Positions 1-7,461 of a DNA stretch of 16,697 nucleotides are shown piece by piece. The position numbers and the translations under genes were made by a program. This DNA is from an uncultured Lachnospiraceae bacterium (GTDB lineage Bacteria > Bacillota > Clostridia > Lachnospirales > Lachnospiraceae): NCBI GenBank assembly GCA_947594335.1, contig CANQEC010000027.1, positions 1 to 16,697 on the forward strand. Reading direction: 5' to 3'. The notes beneath the pieces were generated by a model. The model was not told the DNA's origin, ran no database searches, and worked only from the letters and a program-made list of their open reading frames with translations. The number at the start of each line of letters is the position of its first letter. Within the stretch, counting starts at the first letter, position 1.

Positions 1-683
1 TCCTCTGTCTGGCCCATCTTCATGACCACAATATAATCCGACATATAGGCTGCAACGCCCAGGTTATGCGTGACCACGATAATGCTGGTGCCGTACTCGT
101 CCCTTAATTCCATCATCTGGCGCACGATCTGCGCCTGTGTGGTGACGTCGAGCGCGCTGGTCGGCTCGTCCGCCAGCAAAAGCTTCGGCTGATATGTCAT
201 GCCCATCGCGATTCCGACTCTCTGACGCATGCCGCCGGAAAGCTGGAACGGATAGCTCCGCATGATGTTGTCGCCGCTGGGAAGCCGCATTTTCTCCAGC
301 ATCTCCACGCCTTTATCCCAGGCCGCCTTTTTGGAAATATTCTCATGCGTGCGGATATATTCCACAAACGCCGCGCCAACCTTCTTGGTCGGATTCATCA
401 TAGCGCCGGAATCCTGAAAGATCATGGAGATGTCTGTGCCGCGAAGCTTTCTCCACTGCTCGGAGGTATTGCCGAGAAGGGATTTTCCTTCAAATAAAAT
501 ATCTCCTTCCGTCACTTTTCCCCCGCCGGCCAGAAGTCCCAGGACCGCGCGGATCACCGTGGTTTTCCCGCTGCCGCTCTCGCCCACGATACTGCAGATC
601 TGCCCCCTGTCCAGATTCAGGCTGAAATGTTTTACCGTCGGCACGTTTTTGTAGGATATTGTTACATCTTTTATCTCAAGCAT
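1..683 (-). CDS. Oligopeptide/nickel-type ABC transporter ATP-binding protein (DppD/OppD/NikD-like), C-terminus cut by the window edge
   Basis: Cytoplasmic ATPase subunit that would power the import system encoded just upstream. The first 227 residues are visible. They contain Walker A GESGSGKT (about residues 34-41), a Q-loop IFQD, the ABC signature LSGGMRQR, Walker B LLLADEPTSALD and the switch histidine in VVTHN, so every catalytic motif in the visible part is intact. Start ATG at 681-683 is preceded by GGGAGGTA, and the gene begins 11 bases after the permease stop, which fits one operon. DppD/OppD proteins usually run to about 320-340 residues, so roughly the last third, including the C-terminal oligopeptide-transporter extension, lies outside. 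A partner DppF/NikE ATPase would be expected next. Substrate cannot be told from this subunit. Confidence 0.95.
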   Translation of the reverse strand, partial: MLEIKDVTISYKNVPTVKHFSLNLDRGQICSIVGESGSGKTTVIRAVLGLLAGGGKVTEGDILFEGKSLLGNTSEQWRKLRGTDISMIFQDSGAMMNPTKKVGAAFVEYIRTHENISKKAAWDKGVEMLEKMRLPSGDNIMRSYPFQLSGGMRQRVGIAMGMTYQPKLLLADEPTSALDVTTQAQIVRQMMELRDEYGTSIIVVTHNLGVAAYMSDYIVVMKMGQTE

Positions 684-694
684 AGCGTACCTCC

Positions 695-1522
695 CTATTC
701 ATTTCTCGGATCCAGAATATCGCGCAGGCTGTCGCCCAACATGTTAAACACAACGACAACAATAAAAATCGCAAGACCAGGATAGATCATCAGCCACGGA
801 GCCGCCTGGATGTAGGCACGCCCTTCGTTCAGCATCAGGCCCCACTCCGGTGCCGGAGCCTTTGCCCCGAATCCCAGAAATGAAAGGCTGGACAGCTCCA
901 GCATCATGGAGCCGATATCGGTCGCCGCCGTGATTACCAGCGTGGTGATCGTGTTCGGAAGCATGTAGCGCAGCAGCATGTACGGCGTTTTGGAACCGGT
1001 GACAATAGCCGCCGCCACAAAATCTCTGTCCCTGATCTTCAGGACGAGGCTTCGCGCAAGTCTCGCGTACTTTGTCCAGCTCACCAGTGAAAGCGCGATG
1101 ATCGCGTTTTTCACGCTGGCCCCCAGAATACCCGCGACAGCGATCGCAAGCACCAGACCTGGGAACGCGATCATCATATCCGCGATTCTCATGATTACAA
1201 CATCGACCCAGCCGCCGAAATAGCCCGCCAGAATGCCGAGAAACGTCCCGACCACAAAGATAACGATCACGACCGTGAACGTAGCCGACAATGACGTGCG
1301 TGCACCGTAGATCACGCGCGTAAAAATATCTCTTCCCAGCTTATCCGTGCCGAAGATATGCCCGGGTCCCGGCGGCTGCAGACCGAACAGGACGTTTCCC
1401 GCCGTCGGATCCACGCCTCCCGTGACCTGAGGGGCAAAGACGGCCGCGAGCACAATGAGGACGGCAAGCAGGCTGAAAAAAGTAAACGCTTTATTTTTTA
1501 AAAAGAAATTCTGCTTTTTCAT
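695..1522 (-). CDS. ABC transporter permease, DppC/OppC/NikC family
   Basis: Integral membrane subunit of a dipeptide/nickel-type importer, 275 residues. After a short cytoplasmic N-terminus and a first membrane segment (about residues 12-34) comes the family hallmark GTDKLGRDIFTRVIYGARTS, then five more hydrophobic segments. The cytoplasmic coupling loop, FVAAAIVTGSKTPYMLLRYM, contacts the ATPase. The C-terminus GDSLRDILDPRNE is also typical of DppC. It starts 4 bases after the stop of the DppB-like permease, with an AGAGGTG ribosome binding site that overlaps that stop, so the two are translationally coupled. Length is near the family norm and nothing is disrupted. Nickel, dipeptide or metallophore import are all possible. 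Confidence 0.95.
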   Translation of the reverse strand: MKKQNFFLKNKAFTFFSLLAVLIVLAAVFAPQVTGGVDPTAGNVLFGLQPPGPGHIFGTDKLGRDIFTRVIYGARTSLSATFTVVIVIFVVGTFLGILAGYFGGWVDVVIMRIADMMIAFPGLVLAIAVAGILGASVKNAIIALSLVSWTKYARLARSLVLKIRDRDFVAAAIVTGSKTPYMLLRYMLPNTITTLVITAATDIGSMMLELSSLSFLGFGAKAPAPEWGLMLNEGRAYIQAAPWLMIYPGLAIFIVVVVFNMLGDSLRDILDPRNE

Positions 1523-1526
1523 ACCA

Positions 1527-2474
1527 TCACCTCTTTAATCTCATCCGCGGATCTATATAGATGTAAGACAGGTCGACAATCAGGTTGATTACCATGTAGA
1601 TCACTGCCACCCAGAGAACGTAGCCCTGAATCAGCGGATAATCGTATGCCGTAATCGCGGATACCGCGAGATTTCCCATTCCGGGATAAGAAAAGATAAC
1701 TTCCACCACCGAGGTGCCGCCAAGAAGCGATCCGATCGAAAGTCCCAGCATCGTGATCAGCGGAAGCAGCGAATTGGGAAATACGTTCGTCCACAAAATC
1801 TTCCATCTTTTGATGCCGCGGGCCTCCGCTCCGACCACATAATCCTGATTCAGCTCCTCCAGCACGGCGGTTCTCACCTGTCTTGTGTATTTCGCGGACA
1901 TGGCGATCGCCAGTGTGACGGAAGGAAGGATCATACTCTTAAAGTCTCCGGCGGAGCTGATTACCGGAAGCCAGTTTACCCGCACGCAGAAGACGAGCAT
2001 CAGCATCAGGCCAACCCAGAAGTTCGGAAGCGACACGCCGAAAAACGTGATGCACCGGACCAGATAATCGATCGGCCCGTTCTTACAGACCGCGGAAAGC
2101 ATTCCGAGCGGGATCGACACGATCAGCATCAGAATCATCGAGAAAAGAGCCAGCTTCATCGTCGGCCACAGCCTTGTCAGCAGAAGCGAGACCACCGGTT
2201 TTCCGTAGGCGTAGGAATTTCCGAAATCCCCGTGCAGACAGTTGGTCAGCCACCGCCCGTACTGTACAAAGAACGGATCGTTCAGGCCCATCTGCTCACG
2301 CACTTCATTCAGTACTTCTTCCGAGGGGATAACTCCCGTCGCCGCGTACATGGTGCGCACCGGATCGCCCGGCGCCATGTAGGTCAGTAAAAAGGTCAGA
2401 AAGCTGATGCCGACCAGTACGACCAGCATCTGCAGCAGTCTGAGCCCCAGTTGCTTTTTTGACAAATCATTCAT
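1527..2474 (-). CDS. ABC transporter permease, DppB/OppB/NikB family
   Basis: Integral membrane subunit, 315 residues. The N-terminal membrane segment (residues about 9-32) is followed by the DppB-type external segment with APGDPV, then five further segments. The coupling loop is around VVGAEARGIKRWKILW and the conserved VVEVIFSYPGMGNL segment lies in the last third. The C-terminus DPRMRLKR is typical. It sits 175 bases downstream of the binding-protein stop, across a strong hairpin (2511-2546), and is followed almost immediately by the DppC-like gene. The ATG at 2474 has an AGAGGAGATGA ribosome binding site. It pairs with the DppC homologue to form the translocation pore. Confidence 0.95.
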   Translation of the reverse strand: MNDLSKKQLGLRLLQMLVVLVGISFLTFLLTYMAPGDPVRTMYAATGVIPSEEVLNEVREQMGLNDPFFVQYGRWLTNCLHGDFGNSYAYGKPVVSLLLTRLWPTMKLALFSMILMLIVSIPLGMLSAVCKNGPIDYLVRCITFFGVSLPNFWVGLMLMLVFCVRVNWLPVISSAGDFKSMILPSVTLAIAMSAKYTRQVRTAVLEELNQDYVVGAEARGIKRWKILWTNVFPNSLLPLITMLGLSIGSLLGGTSVVEVIFSYPGMGNLAVSAITAYDYPLIQGYVLWVAVIYMVINLIVDLSYIYIDPRMRLKR

Positions 2475-2510
2475 CTCCTCTCACAGGAAAGCCCGCAAAG
2501 AGCAGGGATA

Positions 2511-2546
2511 TCTCCGGAGGACACCTCTAAGGTTTCCTCTCGGAGA
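2511..2546 (-). promoter_or_regulatory. Strong hairpin between binding-protein and permease genes
   Basis: Arms TCTCCG + GAGGA + ACCT pair with AGGT + TCCTC + CGGAGA around a 3-base loop: 15 pairs with one mismatch and one bulge. There is no U-tract after it on the minus strand, so it is not a clean terminator. Such hairpins after binding-protein genes usually stabilise the upstream mRNA or partly attenuate transcription, which lets the binding protein be made in excess over the permeases. A second, smaller inverted repeat (TCCGG/CCGGA) lies at 2571-2585. Confidence 0.6.
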
Positions 2547-2649
2547 CGCCCCGCCCTCTACGTTATGACGTCCGGATTCCCCGGATTTATTTTAATGATT
2601 ACGAAATCGCTTCACGCTTTCTGTTTCCGCGATTCCAGACGTTTCCCGT

Positions 2650-4200
2650 TTACTCTGCCGGTGTAATCTCCGTAGACAGCCAGTAGTAATCCGCGGTGTG
2701 AATATGCGCGTTTCCTACATTCTTGGAGTAGATCATGGAGCTCTTATAATATCCATCCACCAGAACGGCCGCGTCGTCGATCAGAATCTGCTGCATGCGG
2801 GTGATGATCTCCACACGCTTGTCCGCATCCAGTTCTTCCTGCAGTTCCTCATAGAGGGAATCATACTCGTCATTGTGATATCTGCTGTAGTTTTCTCCCT
2901 TGCTGTACCAGTTGGCCAGGTAAGCCGTCGGATCGCCCGTGCCGACCGTGGTCCAGTTGTTGTTGCTCAGATCATACTCTCCGGGGGCAAGCTCCGCCCA
3001 GCATCCCTCAGAATCTGATTCGTTCTCATTGACACCAATGCCGATCGCATCCAGATACATATGATGCGCCTGGGAGAACTCTTTCAGAAGACGGTTGTCA
3101 TAGTAGCTGTATTTCAGGACAATGTTCTCTCCGTCCAGTTCGCGGATTCCGTCGCCGTCCGTATCGACGATCCCCGCCTCATCCAGCATTGCGTTTGCGC
3201 CGTCCACGTCGTACGCGTACGGATTTGTCAGAGAATCATAGCCATACTCCAGGTTGGAAGGAAGCACGGAATATCCCGCGGTGTAAAGTCCGCCGACCAG
3301 AGGGCTTGCGCAGATCGTCTCGCTGTCGATTGCCATCATGACCGCTTTTCTCACCGTATCGTTCCCGAGAGGTCCGTCAAAGTTTACCCAGGAGAAGCCG
3401 CAGCGCACACCAGTCGCGATATCGACCGTGTAGTCCGGATTTTCCTGCAGCGCCTGAATGTCCGCGACGTTTGTGATATTCTCAACCAGGTCCACCTGAC
3501 CGTTCTGAAGCGCCATCGCCTTCGCGGTCGCGTCTCCCATGTACAGAAGCTTCACCGCGTCATACGGAACTTCCTCCCTGTAATTCTCGTTCGCAACCAG
3601 ATCATACCCTACTTCTTCCGTATAATTGGAAACGACATAAGGGCCGGTTCCGATTGCGTGATGGTCAAAATCCTCCGTGTCGGCGACATCCAGGATACAC
3701 ATGGTCGGATGCGCCAGATTCTTGGAGAGATCGACATACGCCGTCTGCGTCACGATCGTGACCGTGTTCGTCGCGTCGTCCGCTGAGAGCTCCGCCTCAA
3801 ATTCCAGATATTTCTCCGGGTTGCTGGTACCGTTCGGTCCTTCTTCCTTGTCCCAAGTCAAAGACTCCACAACCTTGGATGCCGTCAGATCGCAGCCGTC
3901 CGAGAATTTCAGGCCATCTTTGATCTTGATCGTCCAGGTTTTGTGATCATCCGACACTTCACAGCTCTCCGCCAGCCAAGGCTCCACTTCCATGGAATCG
4001 CTGAATTTGAACAGACATTCTCCGATACCGTAGCGCAGGGTATTCCATGACGCGCTCTCCTGGAACAGCGGATTGATCACGCCGCCCGCATAATTCTGGC
4101 ATCCAAAATTCAGCGTACCCGCCGCCATGGATGATGTCGCAAGTCCCATAGACAATACTGCCGCCGCCCCTGCTATAAGGGCAATTTTGCTCTTCTTCAT
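2650..4200 (-). CDS. ABC transporter substrate-binding protein, family 5 (nickel/peptide type)
   Basis: Extracytoplasmic binding protein, 516 residues from the chosen start. ATG at 4198-4200 has a perfect AAGGAGG at the right distance; a TTG 24 bases upstream would put that site inside the gene. The signal peptide is MKKSKIALIAG followed by a hydrophobic stretch, with a signal-peptidase-I-like SSMA/AG site near residue 26. The mature part shows the SBP_bac_5 pattern: GECLFKFSD, EPWLAESCEV, TWTIKIKDGLKFSDG, GTGPYVVSNY and a C-terminal region around RMQQILIDDAAVL. It resembles NikA-type more than long OppA-type proteins, but I cannot settle Ni, Co-chelate or peptide. It lacks a lipobox cysteine (see findings). 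It is first in the ABC gene set and 167 bases downstream of the metal ATPase. Confidence 0.93.
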   Translation of the reverse strand: MKKSKIALIAGAAAVLSMGLATSSMAAGTLNFGCQNYAGGVINPLFQESASWNTLRYGIGECLFKFSDSMEVEPWLAESCEVSDDHKTWTIKIKDGLKFSDGCDLTASKVVESLTWDKEEGPNGTSNPEKYLEFEAELSADDATNTVTIVTQTAYVDLSKNLAHPTMCILDVADTEDFDHHAIGTGPYVVSNYTEEVGYDLVANENYREEVPYDAVKLLYMGDATAKAMALQNGQVDLVENITNVADIQALQENPDYTVDIATGVRCGFSWVNFDGPLGNDTVRKAVMMAIDSETICASPLVGGLYTAGYSVLPSNLEYGYDSLTNPYAYDVDGANAMLDEAGIVDTDGDGIRELDGENIVLKYSYYDNRLLKEFSQAHHMYLDAIGIGVNENESDSEGCWAELAPGEYDLSNNNWTTVGTGDPTAYLANWYSKGENYSRYHNDEYDSLYEELQEELDADKRVEIITRMQQILIDDAAVLVDGYYKSSMIYSKNVGNAHIHTADYYWLSTEITPAE

Positions 4201-4367
4201 TTCCTTTTCCTCCTTAAGAAACAAAACTTTTATAAAATTTAAAAAAATTGCTTTCCTGTTTTTATTCTTCGGCTGCTGCCAGACTTATCTCAATCCATGC
4301 TTCTCATGTTCAGTCAGACACAAAGGTGAGCATATTTTGCCTGACAGCATCCATTAATTTCACATTT
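4201..4367 (-). promoter_or_regulatory. Spacer between metal ATPase and binding protein; weak possible promoter, no clear terminator
   Basis: On the minus strand TTGAGA (4288-4293), an 18-base spacer and AAGAAT (4264-4269) form a weak candidate promoter for the ABC genes. A 5-bp stem (GTCAG/CTGAC, 4313-4345) is too weak and lacks a U-tract, so I see no convincing terminator. Read-through from the riboswitch-controlled ATPase transcript into the ABC genes is therefore possible but unproven. Confidence 0.3.
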
Positions 4368-6953
4368 TCATTTCCTGGCTTTCTTCCTATAGCGATACAA
4401 TACTCGGATCGAATTGATCACACAGAGTACCGCCACGCCGGAATCCGCAAACACCGCAAACCACATGCTCGCCCTTCCCATAAGGCCAAGCACCATAACC
4501 ATCGCCTTGATGACCAGGGCAAACACCACATTCTGTGTCGCAACGCGCGTGGAATCTCTCGCAATCTCCACGGAATCCGCAATCGACGTCAGACTCGAAT
4601 TCATGAAGACAACGTCCGCCGCCTCGATTGCCGCGTCCGCGCCGCTTCCCATCGCGGCTCCGACATCCGCGCCCGCAAGTACCGGAGCGTCGTTGATTCC
4701 GTCACCCACGAACATGACCGCACCGTTTCTATTGCGGATCAGGATCAGTTCATTGAGCTTATCCTGCGGCATCAGCTTCGCGTGCACCTCGTCGATGCCG
4801 GTCGCTCTTGCCACCGCCTGCGCGCTTGCCTCCCCGTCGCCAGTCAGCATTGCCGTCTTGATGCCGATGCTCTTCAGCGCCTGGATCGCGTCCGGAGACT
4901 CTTCCTTGATCGTATCCGAGATCATCAGGTGCCCGATGAATTTTCCGTTCAGAGCGGTCAGCACCTCAGTCCCGTAGGAAGAATCGTCATATTCTGACAG
5001 ATTTATATTAAATTCCGCCATCAGCTTCTTATTGCCGCACAGCACCTCGCCGTCCTTCAGGATCGCGCGGATACCTCTTCCTGCCAGCTCCTCCACCTTC
5101 GACGGGCGCTCGATCTGAATGCCCTTCTCTTTTGCATAAGAGATAATACTGTTTCCGATCGGATGCGTGGAATTCAGCTCGCAGGCCGCGCTGTACGCGA
5201 GCAGCTGGTCTTCCTCTATGCCGTCCACCGGAACCACAAACTGTACCTCAAAATTTCCTTTTGTGATCGTGCCGGTCTTGTCCATGACGACCGTCGTGAT
5301 ATTCTTGATCGCCTCCAGTGAGTTGCCGCCCTTAAACAGGATACCCAGTTTCGACCCGGCTCCGATGCCGGAGAAGAAAGCCAGCGGCACGCTCAGCACC
5401 AGCGCGCACGGACAGCTGATGACCAGGAATGTCAGCGCCGTGTAGATCCAGTAATCCCAGTTTCCCGTGATAACCGACGGGATAATCGCGGTCAGCGCCG
5501 CCACGGCGACAACAATCGGTGTATAGATTCTCGCAAATCTTGTAATAAAACGTTCCATCTGCGGTTTTGTCGCGGCCGCGTTCTCCACGGAATCCAGGAT
5601 CTTCGTGACCATGGATTCCTCCAGCAGCTTCTCCACACGGATCTTAATCAGGCCCGAAGTATTCACGCAGCCCGACGTCACCTCGTCGCCGTAGCCTGCT
5701 GCCACCGGCACTGGCTCGCCCGTCACAGGGGATGTGTCGATCCGGCTCTCGCCCTCGACGATGACGCCGTCCAGCGGAATCCGGTCGCCCGGGCGGACAA
5801 GCAGGATATCACCGACGACCGCCGATTCCGCGTCGATCACCTTGATCTCATCCCCGATCACCAGATTCACCACGTCGGGACGCATGTCGATCGCGCCCAT
5901 GATCGCCTTGCGGCTGTTTTCCACCGCGCGGTGTTCAAAATACTGGCCGATGCGGTAGAACAGGATCACGCCGATCGCCTCAAGATAATTCTGTGTGGCG
6001 AGCGCTCCAACCGTCGCGACTGTCATCAGAAAATTCTCATCGAAAATCCGGCCCTGCGTAAACGCCGCCAGAATGATTTTCCCGGCCAGGATCAGATAAG
6101 CGGCAATACATACGACAACCATCAGCGGCGGGAAGCTCTCTCCTCCGCTGCTCTCATGAATGACTTCTGCCGCCACAAACAGTACGGCGCCGAGGATAAT
6201 GCTGAGCAGCTCCAGCTTCTCTTTCGGGACCGAAAATTTCTTCTTTCCCGCTTTTCCGTGCTTCTCCTCGCTGGAAATGGTCGGGGCCGCGTTCGGAACT
6301 CTGCGGGTTCTCGGTCTTACGATAACGCCCGACTCAATTGATTTGCAGATATCCTGGATCGTCGGAAGCAGCGCATCCGGATCCGGTGCTGAGATTCTCA
6401 GCTGTTTTGTGGAATAAGTGATTGTCGCGTAATCAACCTCCGGCAAAGCCTTGATCTTGGCCTCCATCTTGGCGGCGCAGTTGGCGCAGCCGAGGTTGTC
6501 CAGTATGTACACCCGCTTTTTGTTTGCCGCGTCCGGCATCTCGCAGGTACAGTTCGCGAGGCTCTCCCCGCAGACATCGCAGTAATCCTCATGCGGATGG
6601 CAGATCTCGCAGTCACAGTCATCCGGATGCCCCGCGGCATGATGGCTGTGGCTGTGATCGTGGCCGCACCCGCACTCATCCCCATGGTCATGGTGGTGGT
6701 CTTCCCCGCACCCGCACTCGTCCTCATGACTGTGTCCGTGATCGTGGTCCTCGCCACACCCGCATTCGTCTCCATGGTCATGGCCATGGTGGTGGTCTTC
6801 CCCACACCCGCACTCGCCCTCGTGACTGTGTCCGTGATCGTGATCGTGGTCTTCCCCGCAACCGCACTCGTCTCCATGATTGTGACCGTGTTCCTCGCCG
6901 CAGTCACATTCCTCATCCGGAGCGTGTTTTCTGTACTCTTCTTCCTTTGTCAT
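4368..6953 (-). CDS. Heavy-metal P1B-type ATPase (Zn/Cd/Co/Ni class, ZntA/CadA-like) with His/Cys-rich N-terminal extension
   Basis: Membrane pump predicted to export soft divalent metals using ATP, 861 residues. Residues 14-137 form a His/Asp/Glu/Cys/Gly-rich tail with recurring ECGCGEDH units. An HMA metal-binding domain with GCANC follows at 155-159. The core is intact: TGEP (411-414), the membrane CPC (514-516), phosphorylation motif DKTGT with Asp558, HP at 597-598, TGDG (705-708) and GDGINDAP (750-757). Lys816 and Asp837 in the last two membrane segments match the P1B-2 (Zn/Cd/Pb) pattern; enzymes of this class can also move Co and Ni. It lies downstream of a cobalamin riboswitch and upstream of a Nik-like importer, which suggests a cobalt/nickel role. 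The ribosome binding site (GAGGGTAGGAACA) is moderate. Confidence 0.93.
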   Translation of the reverse strand: MTKEEEYRKHAPDEECDCGEEHGHNHGDECGCGEDHDHDHGHSHEGECGCGEDHHHGHDHGDECGCGEDHDHGHSHEDECGCGEDHHHDHGDECGCGHDHSHSHHAAGHPDDCDCEICHPHEDYCDVCGESLANCTCEMPDAANKKRVYILDNLGCANCAAKMEAKIKALPEVDYATITYSTKQLRISAPDPDALLPTIQDICKSIESGVIVRPRTRRVPNAAPTISSEEKHGKAGKKKFSVPKEKLELLSIILGAVLFVAAEVIHESSGGESFPPLMVVVCIAAYLILAGKIILAAFTQGRIFDENFLMTVATVGALATQNYLEAIGVILFYRIGQYFEHRAVENSRKAIMGAIDMRPDVVNLVIGDEIKVIDAESAVVGDILLVRPGDRIPLDGVIVEGESRIDTSPVTGEPVPVAAGYGDEVTSGCVNTSGLIKIRVEKLLEESMVTKILDSVENAAATKPQMERFITRFARIYTPIVVAVAALTAIIPSVITGNWDYWIYTALTFLVISCPCALVLSVPLAFFSGIGAGSKLGILFKGGNSLEAIKNITTVVMDKTGTITKGNFEVQFVVPVDGIEEDQLLAYSAACELNSTHPIGNSIISYAKEKGIQIERPSKVEELAGRGIRAILKDGEVLCGNKKLMAEFNINLSEYDDSSYGTEVLTALNGKFIGHLMISDTIKEESPDAIQALKSIGIKTAMLTGDGEASAQAVARATGIDEVHAKLMPQDKLNELILIRNRNGAVMFVGDGINDAPVLAGADVGAAMGSGADAAIEAADVVFMNSSLTSIADSVEIARDSTRVATQNVVFALVIKAMVMVLGLMGRASMWFAVFADSGVAVLCVINSIRVLYRYRKKARK
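6635..6911 (-). repeat. In-frame degenerate tandem repeat encoding the His/Cys-rich tail
   Basis: ECGCGEDH-type units recur at residues 29, 47, 63, 79 and 93 of the ATPase (spacings 18, 16, 16 and 14 residues), after a degenerate first copy near residue 15. Stretches rich in HDH, HGHSH and HHH lie between them. At DNA level these are 42-54 base units, and some blocks are nearly identical, so copy number could change by slippage or recombination without breaking the frame. Confidence 0.85.
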
Positions 6954-6983
6954 TGTTCCTACCCTCTTTGTTCAGTGCTCTGT

Positions 6984-7117
6984 CCCCGCTGGCAATAAGC
7001 TGTCGCATGTCTGCGGTGCAAAACCGGACAGCATATGTCCGGCAGATACCGCAAGAGCCAATAAGCTCTCTTCTTAAACGATACTGCAAATTTGATGCTC
7101 CATTGCCTGCAGCGGGG
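6984..7117 (-). ncRNA. Structured mRNA leader before the metal ATPase (unknown class; partial NiCo-riboswitch-like motifs)
   Basis: Positions 6984-6996 pair with 7102-7117 (7 bp + 6 bp with a 3-base bulge). This helix encloses hairpins at 7054-7069 (AGAGC/GCTCT), 7024-7042 (CCGGACA/TGTCCGG, 5-base loop) and 7004-7015 (CGCA/TGCG). Read on the minus strand it contains GCAGGCAATG near the 5' side, TGCCGG in the middle and GGGGACAG at the 3' side. These resemble the conserved junction segments of the NiCo (czcD) riboswitch as I remember it. The expected closing helix P1 is poor, however, so assignment to that class is uncertain. Confidence 0.4.
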
Positions 7118-7186
7118 TTGCCGATTTAATTGTGCCGTGGGTGATTTTTACGGAAAATAAAGAACTGACCTGCATAAAGATGCACG

Positions 7187-7217
7187 AAAAAAAGACGTTT
7201 CTTATCGACCGTAAGAA
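7187..7217 (-). terminator. Possible riboswitch-linked attenuator hairpin
   Basis: On the minus strand TTCTTA pairs with TAAGAA around a 7-base loop, then ACGTC and seven U. The stem is AT-only and the U-run is displaced by 5 bases, so this is a weak terminator. Its position just after the B12 aptamer is right for an expression platform. In addition, GACCTGC of the aptamer's B12 box (7240-7246) is perfectly complementary to GCAGGTC at 7167-7173, which could form an alternative structure. Confidence 0.35.
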
Positions 7218-7230
7218 TCATGCCTTAAGA

Positions 7231-7396
7231 TTTTTACAAGCAGGTCTCCTGACTTAAGATCATCATCTTCAAACGCCTTCCCAGATCCTCTCCTGAAGAC
7301 CCAGTGACATAATGTTCGAAGACTCCCTATCACAGTGACGGGATCGTACCGGATTTACACCGGTTTCTCTATTAATCCTTTCGGAACTTGTAAAAA
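7231..7396 (-). ncRNA. Cobalamin (B12) riboswitch aptamer
   Basis: Reading the minus strand, a perfect 10-bp closing helix CTTGTAAAAA/TTTTTACAAG (7387-7396 with 7231-7240) encloses the conserved cobalamin-riboswitch elements in order. These are ACCGGTGTAAATCCGGT, GATCCCGTCACTGTGA, GTCACTGGGTCTTC, CTGGGAAGGCG and the B12 box AAGTCAGGAGACCTGC. In this family, bound adenosyl- or methyl-cobalamin normally switches off downstream B12-synthesis or cobalt-transport genes. The first downstream gene is the metal ATPase, with the Nik-like ABC importer beyond it. It begins about 30 bases after a consensus promoter. Confidence 0.95.
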
Positions 7397-7432
7397 GCTG
7401 GTCATAACCAGCAAATGTTTAAATTTGTTATA

Positions 7433-7461
7433 ATTATACGGCAGTTTCGCCTGGTTGTCTA
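7433..7461 (-). promoter_or_regulatory. Consensus promoter for the riboswitch-led transcript
   Basis: On the minus strand: -35 TAGACA (7456-7461), a 17-base spacer, and -10 TATAAT (7433-7438). Transcription would start near 7425, about 30 bases before the aptamer's closing helix. Five of six -35 bases and all six -10 bases match the housekeeping sigma consensus. Confidence 0.85.

Noticed and set aside
3061..3786. Plus-strand frame of 241 codons opposite the binding-protein gene
   Set aside because: Shadow of a well-supported binding-protein gene; no start signal and no domain.
4201..4224. Upstream TTG start for the binding protein
   Set aside because: It would place the AAGGAGG ribosome binding site inside the coding sequence and add a charged stretch before a normal signal peptide.
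6524..7129. Plus-strand open frames opposite the His-rich tail of the metal ATPase
   Set aside because: They are low-complexity mirror images of the repeat coding sequence (Arg/His/Thr/Val-rich), with no ribosome binding site and no recognisable domain.
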